14,524 bases of DNA from NCBI GenBank assembly GCA_937927875.1, contig CALEYV010000133.1:1-14524 (forward strand), in the 5' to 3' direction. Origin of the DNA: an uncultured Actinomycetes bacterium (GTDB lineage: Bacteria > Actinomycetota > Acidimicrobiia > IMCC26256 > PALSA-555). Shown here piece by piece: positions 5,986 through 12,551 of this stretch. The notes under the pieces are model-generated. The model saw only the letters and a program-made list of their open reading frames with translations. It was not told the DNA's origin and made no database searches. Within the stretch, counting starts at the first letter, position 1. Each line of letters starts with the position of its first letter. The position numbers and the translations under genes were made by a program.

Positions 5986-6070
5986 TGCCCAGCCCCACCG
6001 CCGCGGGATCCGCCGGGCTACGGGGCGCCCCGTTGAGCCGGACGTTGCCCAGCCGACTCCGGGGCGCCCC
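5986..6070. repeat. Repeated module with two GGGGCGCCCC palindromes upstream of the WS/DGAT gene
   Basis: The 246-base gap 5879-6124 contains no convincing gene. Within it TGCCCAGCC occurs at 5986-5994 and 6046-6054, and the perfect palindrome GGGGCGCCCC at 6022-6031 and 6061-6070. The first palindrome extends to 14 bases (6020-6033). The alternating order (a, b, a, b) looks like a duplicated unit. It could be a dimeric regulator's operators, the second palindrome ending 54 bases before the WS/DGAT start, or hairpins ending the upstream transcript. Chance cannot be excluded at this GC content. Confidence 0.4.
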
Positions 6071-6112
6071 ACCTTCGATGCCTACGACCTGGCTGCTGGA
6101 GCCGCGGGCCCG

Positions 6113-6118
6113 TAGCCT
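6113..6118 (+). promoter_or_regulatory. Candidate -10 hexamer (TAGCCT) for the WS/DGAT-amidase operon, leaderless
   Basis: TAGCCT ends six bases before GTG at 6125. No Shine-Dalgarno sequence is present. The spacing matches the acyl-CoA dehydrogenase promoter exactly. Confidence 0.5.
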
Positions 6119-6124
6119 TCCTCG

Positions 6125-7531
6125 GTGCCCTATGAGCGGCTGAGCGCGCTCGACGCCAGCTTCCTGCACCTCGAGACGCTCGAGACGCCGATGCACGTCG
6201 GCGCGCTGGCGGTCTTCGACGGCGAGCCCTTCTTCGGCCCCGAGGGGCGGTTCCGGCTGGCCGAGGTCCGGGACCTCGTCGCCACGCGCCTCGAGCGCAT
6301 TCCCCGCTTCCGCAAGCGGGTCGAGACCGTGCCGCTCGGGGCCGGCCAGCCGATCTGGGTCGACGACGAGCGCTTCGACATCACCTACCACGTCCGGCTC
6401 ACCGCGTTGCCGGCCCCCGGGGAGCGCCACCAGCTGCTCGCGCTGTTCGAGCGCCTGCAATCCCAGCTCCTCGACCGCAGCCGGCCGCTCTGGGAGCTGT
6501 GGTTCGTCGAGGGCCTGCAGGACGGTCACGTGGGCCTGATCCAAAAGACCCACCACGCGCTGACCGACGGGGTCTCCGGCGTGGACGTCGCCACCGTCCT
6601 CCTTGACGCCACGCCCGACGCGGTCGTCCCCACGCGGCCCGTCCGGTGGCGGCCCGAGCCGCCCCCCGCGCCGGCGCGGCTCCTCCTCGACACGCTGCGC
6701 GAGCACGTCGACACCGCGACCGACGTCGCGCGTCGGGCCCAGGAGGCGGCCGACGATCCGCAGCCGCGTGCCGAGCGCGCCGCCTACCTGGCCCGCACCG
6801 TCGCCTCGCTCGCCGACCACGGGATCGTCGCTCCGCGGACATCGCTGAACCGGCCGGTCGGGCGGGCGCGCCGCTACGGCAGCGTCCGGGTCCCGCTCGA
6901 TGACGTGAAGGCGGTGCGCGCCGAGTTCGGCGGGACCGTGAACGACGTCATCCTCGCCGGCGTCGCCGGCGGCCTCGGGCGGCTGCTCGAATCCCGCCAG
7001 GAGCTGACGCCCGACCTGACGCTGAAGGCGTTCTGCCCGGTGTCGGTGCGCGACGAGCACGAGCGCCTGGGTCTCGGCAACCGGCTCTCGGCGATGTTCG
7101 TGCCGCTGGCGGTGGGCGAGCCGGACCCGCTGCGGCGCCTGGCCCAGGTGCGCGAGGCCACCGAGCAGCTGAAGGCGCGCGAGCAGCCGGTCGGCGCGGC
7201 CGCGCTGCTGAGCATCGCCGACTACGTCGTCCCGACGCTGCTCGGCCTCGGCGCCCGCCTGGCCCAGTACCAGCCGTTCTTCAACCTCGTGTGCACGAAC
7301 GTGCCCGGGCCCCAGATCCCGCTGTACTGCATGGGGGCGCGCATGCTCGAGGCCTACCCGATGGTGCCGCTGGCCAAGAACCTGAACCTCGGGGTCGCCA
7401 TCCTCTCCTACTGCGGCTACCTGCACATCGGGCTGCTCGCCGACCGCGACCAGTGGCCCGACCTCGACGTGCTCGAGGCCGGGCTCGAGGAGGCGTTCGC
7501 CGAGCTGCACAAGGCGGCGACCGACCGGTGA
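6125..7531 (+). CDS. Wax ester synthase/diacylglycerol acyltransferase (WS/DGAT family)
   Basis: WS/DGAT enzymes transfer acyl groups from acyl-CoA to fatty alcohols or diacylglycerol, making wax esters or triacylglycerol at the inner face of the membrane for storage lipid. The 468-residue length is typical. Visible blocks are the N-terminal RLSALDASFLHLE (5-17), PLWELW (121-126), the catalytic HHALTDG (143-149, HHxxxDG), TVNDVILAGVAGGL (271-284), PVSVR (305-309), GNRLSAMFVPL (318-328) and TNVPGP in the C-terminal domain. The start is GTG 6125, giving MPYERLSALD, with TAGCCT upstream. Its TGA overlaps the amidase GTG (GTGA), so the two are translationally coupled. The family call is firm. The acceptor (alcohol, diacylglycerol or another hydroxyl compound) cannot be decided from sequence. 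Confidence 0.95.
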   Translation: MPYERLSALDASFLHLETLETPMHVGALAVFDGEPFFGPEGRFRLAEVRDLVATRLERIPRFRKRVETVPLGAGQPIWVDDERFDITYHVRLTALPAPGERHQLLALFERLQSQLLDRSRPLWELWFVEGLQDGHVGLIQKTHHALTDGVSGVDVATVLLDATPDAVVPTRPVRWRPEPPPAPARLLLDTLREHVDTATDVARRAQEAADDPQPRAERAAYLARTVASLADHGIVAPRTSLNRPVGRARRYGSVRVPLDDVKAVRAEFGGTVNDVILAGVAGGLGRLLESRQELTPDLTLKAFCPVSVRDEHERLGLGNRLSAMFVPLAVGEPDPLRRLAQVREATEQLKAREQPVGAAALLSIADYVVPTLLGLGARLAQYQPFFNLVCTNVPGPQIPLYCMGARMLEAYPMVPLAKNLNLGVAILSYCGYLHIGLLADRDQWPDLDVLEAGLEEAFAELHKAATDR

Positions 7532-8949
7532 GCGTCGTCGGGCGCGACGCCTGGGAGCTGGCCGACGAGGTCCGCGCCGGCACCCGCACCGCAGTCGAGC
7601 TGCTCGACGCCCACCTCGCCGTCATCGAATCGCACAACCCAGCGCTGAACGCGGTCTGGTTCCTGGACGTGGAGCGGGCCCGCACCCACGCCGCGTCGAT
7701 CGACGCCCGCGTCCAGGACGGCGAGGACCCGGGGCCGCTGGCCGGCGTGCCGATGGGCGTGAAGGAGCTCGCGCAGGTCGCCGGGTGGCCCGATACCCAC
7801 GCGTCCCTCGCCTACCGCGACGCCGTCGCCGCGGCCGACTGCACCGAGGTGGCGCGCCTGCGCGCCGCCGGCGCCGTGTTCGTGGGCCTCACCACCGCGC
7901 CCGAGTTCGGCGTCGTCAGCTTCACGAACACCCCGATCCACGGCATCACCCGCAACCCCTGGGACCCCGCCCGCACCCCCGGCGGGTCCTCCGGCGGGTC
8001 GGCGGCCGCAGTGGCGGCCGGGCTCTTCCCCGCCTGCACCGGGAGCGACGGCGGCGGGTCCATCCGGATCCCCTCCTCTTACTGCGGCCTTCCCGGCATG
8101 AAGAGCACCTACGGGCGAACCGGCTCCGGCCCCGACCCGTACTCGTTCTCGATGACGTCGGTCCCGGGGCCGATCGTGCGCTCGGTGCGCGACGCGGCCC
8201 GGTACCTGGACGTGATCGGAGGGCCGACGGTCAGCGACCCCACCTCGTTGCCGACGCCGCCGGGCTCGCTCGAGGCCGACCTCGTGAGCGGCGAGGCGAT
8301 CGACGCCCTCCGGGGCCAGCGCGTCGCGTTCTCCTCGACCCTCGGGTACGCGAGCGCCGAGCCGGAGGTCGCCCGGCTCGCGCAGGATGCCGCGATAGTG
8401 CTCGTCGAGCAGGCCGGGCTCGAGCTCGTCGACGTGCCGGCGGCGTTCCCGAAGCCCGGCACCTCGTGGGGCGTGCTGGGCACGCTCGACAGCATGGCCA
8501 CCCACTACGAGGCGATGCGCGATCACGCCGACGAGCTCACCGACGTCGTGCGCGCCAGCCTGGACTCCTACGAGATGCTGCGTCCCGACGTGGTCATGCG
8601 AGCGATCCGCGGCCGGCGGGCGGTCGTCGCAGCGGCGGCCGAGGTCTTCGCGCAGGTCGATCTGCTGCTCATGCCGACGACGCCGACGCCGGCGTTCGAG
8701 GCCGAGGGCCGGCTCTACGGCCCGGTGAACGGCAAGGAGGTGTCGCTGGCCGGCCTCTCGGCCGCGTTCACGATGCCGTTCAACCTGACCGGCCAGCCCG
8801 CGTGCAGCATCCCGTCCGGGCTCGTCGACGGCATGCCGGTCGGGCTGCAGGTCGTGGCCCGGCGCTTCGAGGACCGGGACTGCCTCGCGGCCGCGGCGCT
8901 GCTCGAGCGAGTTCGACCCTGGCCGAAGCTGGCACCGATCGCCCCGTAA
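7528..8949 (+). CDS. Amidase signature-family hydrolase
   Basis: Amidase-signature enzymes hydrolyse C-N amide bonds with a Ser-cisSer-Lys triad. In this 473-residue protein K79 (GVPMGVKEL), S154 (PGGSSGGS, 151-158) and S178 (SDGGGSIR, 173-180) keep the 75- and 24-residue spacings of the family (K142/S217/S241 in mammalian FAAH), so the active site is complete. The residue after the catalytic lysine is Glu, where Asp is more usual. A C-terminal PTTPTPAFEAEG block and GMPVGLQVVARRFED complete the fold. There is no signal peptide, so it is cytoplasmic. The GTG start overlaps the WS/DGAT stop by four bases. Relatives include fatty-acid amide hydrolases, 6-aminohexanoate-cyclic-dimer hydrolases and general amidases. 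The lipid-enzyme partner makes an acyl-amide substrate plausible but unproven. It is not GatA by context. Confidence 0.92.
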   Translation: MSVVGRDAWELADEVRAGTRTAVELLDAHLAVIESHNPALNAVWFLDVERARTHAASIDARVQDGEDPGPLAGVPMGVKELAQVAGWPDTHASLAYRDAVAAADCTEVARLRAAGAVFVGLTTAPEFGVVSFTNTPIHGITRNPWDPARTPGGSSGGSAAAVAAGLFPACTGSDGGGSIRIPSSYCGLPGMKSTYGRTGSGPDPYSFSMTSVPGPIVRSVRDAARYLDVIGGPTVSDPTSLPTPPGSLEADLVSGEAIDALRGQRVAFSSTLGYASAEPEVARLAQDAAIVLVEQAGLELVDVPAAFPKPGTSWGVLGTLDSMATHYEAMRDHADELTDVVRASLDSYEMLRPDVVMRAIRGRRAVVAAAAEVFAQVDLLLMPTTPTPAFEAEGRLYGPVNGKEVSLAGLSAAFTMPFNLTGQPACSIPSGLVDGMPVGLQVVARRFEDRDCLAAAALLERVRPWPKLAPIAP

Positions 8950-8975
8950 CGCGAGCGCCGCCGACGCGTCTCGCG
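8950..8975 (+). terminator. Possible weak hairpin after the amidase gene
   Basis: CGCGAG (8950-8955) and CTCGCG (8970-8975) form a six-pair stem with a 14-base loop just after the TAA stop. There is no U-tract. The next gene has its own promoter-like hexamer, which makes termination here plausible but unproven. Confidence 0.25.
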
Positions 8976-8996
8976 ACGGTGTTGCGCCTGCCCCGG

Positions 8997-9002
8997 TAGG
9001 CT
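8997..9002 (+). promoter_or_regulatory. Candidate -10 hexamer (TAGGCT) for the MBL-fold gene, leaderless
   Basis: TAGGCT ends seven bases before GTG at 9010. No Shine-Dalgarno sequence is seen. The spacing is the same as at the NUDIX and M20 genes. Confidence 0.5.
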
Positions 9003-9009
9003 GCAGCTC

Positions 9010-10218
9010 GTGACCGACGTTGCGCGTCGGCCGGGCGACTCGCCGACGCGAGCGTCCAGGCCGCGCAAGCAGGAGCAGGAGCCCGCGTCCGAAACGGTCG
9101 TCGAGGTCGCTCCCGACATCATCCGCATGCAGCTCCCGATCTGGATGCCGGGGCTCGGCCACGTCAACACCTACGGGCTCCTCGACGACCGAGGGCTGGC
9201 CGTCGTCGACCCCGGCCTGCCCGGGCCGTCCTCGTGGAAGGCGCTGCAGGCCCGGCTCAAGACGGCCGGCTTCAAGCTGCGCGACATCCACACCGTCGTC
9301 GTGACCCACTCCCACCCCGACCACTTCGGCGGCGCGGGACGCATCAAGCGGGAGGCGAACGCCGAGCTCATCGCGCACCGCGCCTTCACGACCTGGTCGC
9401 TCGAGGAGAACCGGCGCCGACGCCACCTCCCCAGCGAAGAGGCGGCGAAGGAGGCCGAGCGGGCCGCGGCAGCCGCCGCGCAGGCGCTCGACCTCAGCGA
9501 CGAGATCCCGACGATCGCCGACCACGCCGACGACTACGCCGGCGACCCGCTGCGCGACAACCCGACCGAGCAGACCCAGGCCCAGTCGGTGCCGTGGGGC
9601 GGTGAGACCCCGTGGGGCGGCAGCAAGCACACCGGCCCGCCGCTGCGCCGCCGGCTCGTCATCAAGGCGCTCCGGCGCCTGTTCGCGCCGCCGGCCCCGT
9701 CGCGGCGGGTCGTGCACGGGGAGCGGCTCGAGCTCGCGGGCCGCGAGTGGGTGTCGATCCACACCCCCGGCCACACCATCGACCACCTGTGCCTCTACGA
9801 CCCCGAGCACGGGATCCTGATCTCGGGCGACCACGTGCTGCCGACCATCACGCCGCACGTGTCCGGGGTCGGGAACGGCGCCGACGCGCTGAAGTCCTAC
9901 CTCCAGACCCTCGACCTCGTCGCCGCGCTCGACGGCGTCGCGCTGGCGCTGCCCGCGCACGGGCACCCGTTCGACGACGTCCCCGGGCGCGTGGAAGCGA
10001 TCAAGCGCCACCACGAGGAGCGCATGCAGCTGCTGGCCGAGGCCTCGCACCAGCTCGGGCCGGCCACCGTCCTCGAGCTGAGCCACGAGATCTTCCCCCG
10101 CAAGCACTGGGGCGTCATGGCCGAGAGCGAGACCTTCGCCCATCTCGAGCACATGGTCCTGGCCGGCGAGGCCGAGCGCTGGCGGGAAGCGGACCGGCTG
10201 CTGTACCGGGCGGCGTAG
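9010..10218 (+). CDS. Metallo-beta-lactamase-fold hydrolase with a long internal insertion
   Basis: The 402-residue protein carries the metal-binding set of the MBL superfamily: HSHPDH (100-105), HTPGH (251-255), SGDH (272-275, D274) and PAHGHP (315-320), so it should be a competent dinuclear hydrolase. These are usually thioester, lactone or phosphodiester hydrolases; the C-terminal helical part is reminiscent of the LACTB2/glyoxalase-II-like group. Two features are unusual. One is a charged, disordered N-terminus (about 1-28). The other is a roughly 100-residue insertion between the first two metal motifs (about 132-235), rich in Arg, Ala and Glu, with a duplicated PWGG (195-198, 201-204) and a basic stretch LRRRLVIKALRRL. 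There is no signal peptide. The GTG start is supported by TAGGCT upstream. The exported alpha/beta hydrolase follows in the same reading frame after 48 bases. Confidence 0.9.
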   Translation: MTDVARRPGDSPTRASRPRKQEQEPASETVVEVAPDIIRMQLPIWMPGLGHVNTYGLLDDRGLAVVDPGLPGPSSWKALQARLKTAGFKLRDIHTVVVTHSHPDHFGGAGRIKREANAELIAHRAFTTWSLEENRRRRHLPSEEAAKEAERAAAAAAQALDLSDEIPTIADHADDYAGDPLRDNPTEQTQAQSVPWGGETPWGGSKHTGPPLRRRLVIKALRRLFAPPAPSRRVVHGERLELAGREWVSIHTPGHTIDHLCLYDPEHGILISGDHVLPTITPHVSGVGNGADALKSYLQTLDLVAALDGVALALPAHGHPFDDVPGRVEAIKRHHEERMQLLAEASHQLGPATVLELSHEIFPRKHWGVMAESETFAHLEHMVLAGEAERWREADRLLYRAA

Positions 10219-10266
10219 ACGGCGACGCACCGCGACGCCTCGGCGCGCCGGCGCCGGTCCCGGTGC

Positions 10267-11154
10267 GTGGTCTCGCTCGCAGTCGGGCTGGCGCTGCTGA
10301 CCAGCCTGGCGGCGCCCGCGGGCGCGGCCGGGGCGGCGAAGGCGCCGACCCCGACGTCCACCACCCAGACCTTCGTCGACACCAGCCGGCAGCGGACGCT
10401 GCCGACGACGTACTGGTTCGTGAAGGCCCGCCGGCCCGCGCCCCTGCCGCTGCTCGTGTTCGTGCACGGTTACGACCAGACGCCGAGCGACTACCACCAC
10501 CTCATCACGAGCTGGGCCCAGGCCGGGTACCTCGTCGCGGCGCCGACGTTCCCACGCACGGGCCACGGCGCGCCCGGTGGCCTCGACGCGTCCGATTACC
10601 GCAACGAGCCCGCCGACGTCACCTTCGTGATCACCCAGACCTTCGTGCTCGGCGCGTCGGCCGCCGGCCCCCTGGCCGGGCGGGTCGAACCGGGTCGGGT
10701 GGAGGTGGTCGGGCACTCGCTCGGCGCCGAGGTGGTGCTGGGCCTGCTCAACAGCTGCTGTCGCGACCCGCGCCTCGTCGCCGCGGTGTCGCTGGCGGGC
10801 TCGGAGCAGTTCAACCCGGGTGTCCCCGCCTTCCCGAAGGCCGGGTACTTCGCCGACGTGACCGTCCCGCTGCTGCTCGTCCACGGCGACGCCGACGCCG
10901 AGAACCCGTATGACCGCAGCGTGACCGCCTACGCCGGCGCGTCGCCGCCCAAGTTCTTCGTGACGCTGAAGGGCGTCGGCCACCGCGCGCCCTACGAGAA
11001 CTCGCCGTCGTCCGATCCGACGGCGCGGGTCGTCGCCAAGACGACGGTCGACTTCCTCGACGCGTACGTGAAGGGCGACGGCCGCGCCCTCAAGCGACTG
11101 GCCCACGACGGCAACGTCGCCAACGTCGCGTCGCTCCAGGCCGCCTCCGGCTGA
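10267..11154 (+). CDS. Exported alpha/beta hydrolase (PETase/dienelactone hydrolase-like)
   Basis: This is a secreted serine hydrolase acting on esters or lipids. Visible are the oxyanion-strand motif FVHGYD (65-70), nucleophile elbow GHSLG (149-153, S151), an acid in HGDADAEN (D208 or D210) and catalytic H239 (GVGH). C164 and C165 are adjacent. A hydrophobic signal peptide core (2-22, ending APAGA) precedes the mature enzyme. The annotated GTG leaves that signal without a basic n-region. The preceding in-frame codons encode RRRRSRC, which looks like the missing n-region, but no ATG, GTG or TTG exists between there and the upstream stop at 10216-10218, so a non-standard start such as ACG at 10219 or 10225 is possible. 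It is probably co-transcribed with the MBL-fold gene. The substrate is not identifiable. Confidence 0.88.
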   Translation: MVSLAVGLALLTSLAAPAGAAGAAKAPTPTSTTQTFVDTSRQRTLPTTYWFVKARRPAPLPLLVFVHGYDQTPSDYHHLITSWAQAGYLVAAPTFPRTGHGAPGGLDASDYRNEPADVTFVITQTFVLGASAAGPLAGRVEPGRVEVVGHSLGAEVVLGLLNSCCRDPRLVAAVSLAGSEQFNPGVPAFPKAGYFADVTVPLLLVHGDADAENPYDRSVTAYAGASPPKFFVTLKGVGHRAPYENSPSSDPTARVVAKTTVDFLDAYVKGDGRALKRLAHDGNVANVASLQAASG

Positions 11155-11162
11155 CCAGCGGG

Positions 11163-11168
11163 TACCCT
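11163..11168 (+). promoter_or_regulatory. Candidate -10 hexamer (TACCCT) for the M20 peptidase, leaderless
   Basis: TACCCT ends seven bases before GTG at 11176. It is the same hexamer as at the acyl-CoA dehydrogenase start. It lies only nine bases after the upstream stop codon. Confidence 0.5.
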
Positions 11169-11175
11169 GCCCGCC

Positions 11176-12507
11176 GTGGCCATCGACGTCACGGCCGAGA
11201 CGACCGACCTGCTGCAGGTGCTGATCCGCAACGCCTGCGTGAACACCGGACGGGTCGAGTCGGGGGCCGAGTTCCGCAGCGTCGACGTCCTGGAGGGCTA
11301 CCTCGGCACGAGCGGCCTCGAGGTCGAGCGCTACGAGCCGCAGCCGGGGCGCACCAGCCTCGTGACCCGCATCGAGGGCAGCGACCCCGACGCGCCGAGC
11401 CTCCTGCTCATGGGCCACACCGACGTGGTGCCGGTGAACCCGGACGGGTGGCGCCGCGACCCCTTCGGGGGCGAGCTCGTCGACGGCTTCGTGTGGGGTC
11501 GGGGCGCGGTCGACATGCTGAACATCACCGCCTCGCAAGCCGTCGCCATGCGCCGGCTGGCCGACTCCGGCTTCAAGCCCCGCGGCACGCTCATCTACCT
11601 GGCGGTCGCCGACGAGGAGGCGCTCGGTACCTGGGGCGCGCAGTGGCTGGTCGAGCACGAGCGCGACGCCGTGTACGCCGACTACGTGCTCACCGAGTCC
11701 GGCGGCTACCAGCTGCCGGTCGGCGACGGCGTCCGGCTCCCTGTCCTGACCGCCGAGAAGGGGACCTTCTGGTCGAAGCTGCGGGTGCACGGTACGCCCG
11801 GCCACGGCTCGCAGCCGTTCCGGACCGACAACGCGCTCGTCAACGCGGCCGAGGTGGTGCGGCGCGTCAGCCAGTACCAGCCGGAGGCGAAGGTCCACGA
11901 CGTGTGGCGGCGATTCGTGCAGGGGATGGACTACCCGCCCGAGCTCAAGGCTGCCCTCCTGGATCCCGACGAGCTGCCGGGCGTGCTCTCCGAGCTGCCG
12001 CTCGGCATGTCCCGGGTCGCGCACGCCTGCACGCACACGACGTTTGCGCCCACCGTCGTCCACGGCGGGACGAAGACCAACGTCATCCCCGACCTGGTGG
12101 AGCTCGAGGTCGACATCCGGACCATGCCCGGCCAGACCGGTGAGGAGGCGCTCGCGCAGCTGCGGGAAGCGCTCGGCGACCTCGCCGACCGGGTCGAGGT
12201 CGTCTCGAACGACGACCCGTCCACCGAGTCGCCGACCGAGTCGCCGCTGTGGGACTCGCTCGCCCGTGTCACCGAGCGGCTCGTGCCGGGCTCGGGCCTG
12301 GTGCCCTTCCTCATGGTCGGCGGGACCGACAACCGCTTCTTCCGGCGGGCCGGCTCGGTTGGCTACGGGTTCGCGCTCTTCTCCCGACGGGTGACCTTCG
12401 AGGACTACGCCACCATGTTCCACGGCAACGACGAGCGGGTCGACGTGGCGTCGTTGGAGCTCTCGGAGCAGCTCTGGGAGGCCGTGGCGCACGACCTCCT
12501 CGACTGA
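11176..12507 (+). CDS. M20/M25/M40-family metallopeptidase (zinc hydrolase)
   Basis: M20 enzymes are cytoplasmic di-zinc hydrolases that cleave dipeptides, N-acyl amino acids or related amides. The 443-residue protein has the full ligand set: GHTDVVPV (80-87) with H81 and D83, RGAVDM (109-114) with bridging D113, ADEE (145-148) with general base E147 and ligand E148, a TESGG segment (173-177) at the next ligand position, and H416 (MFHGNDERV). The dimerisation/lid domain runs from about 190 to 305 and contains HGTPGHGSQPF and a GGTKTNVIPD motif. The usual DMKG after the bridging Asp is DMLN. The GTG start is supported by TACCCT seven bases upstream. No signal peptide is seen. Exact specificity (dipeptidase, aminoacylase or deacylase) cannot be assigned. 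Confidence 0.93.
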   Translation: MAIDVTAETTDLLQVLIRNACVNTGRVESGAEFRSVDVLEGYLGTSGLEVERYEPQPGRTSLVTRIEGSDPDAPSLLLMGHTDVVPVNPDGWRRDPFGGELVDGFVWGRGAVDMLNITASQAVAMRRLADSGFKPRGTLIYLAVADEEALGTWGAQWLVEHERDAVYADYVLTESGGYQLPVGDGVRLPVLTAEKGTFWSKLRVHGTPGHGSQPFRTDNALVNAAEVVRRVSQYQPEAKVHDVWRRFVQGMDYPPELKAALLDPDELPGVLSELPLGMSRVAHACTHTTFAPTVVHGGTKTNVIPDLVELEVDIRTMPGQTGEEALAQLREALGDLADRVEVVSNDDPSTESPTESPLWDSLARVTERLVPGSGLVPFLMVGGTDNRFFRRAGSVGYGFALFSRRVTFEDYATMFHGNDERVDVASLELSEQLWEAVAHDLLD

Positions 12508-12536
12508 CTGGCCGGTCTGCCGCCCGGACGCGCACC

Positions 12537-12542
12537 TAGGCT
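12537..12542 (+). promoter_or_regulatory. Candidate -10 hexamer (TAGGCT) for the glycosyltransferase, near-leaderless
   Basis: TAGGCT ends nine bases before GTG at 12552, slightly wider than the other pairs, so the leader would be zero to three bases. No Shine-Dalgarno sequence is visible. Confidence 0.45.
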
Positions 12543-12551
12543 GCCCGCTTC

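Noticed and set aside
5883..6143. A short plus-strand open frame of 86 codons in the gap before WS/DGAT
   Set aside because: The translation is Arg/Pro/Ser-rich without a domain or ribosome binding site, and it runs across the promoter and into another frame of the acyltransferase.
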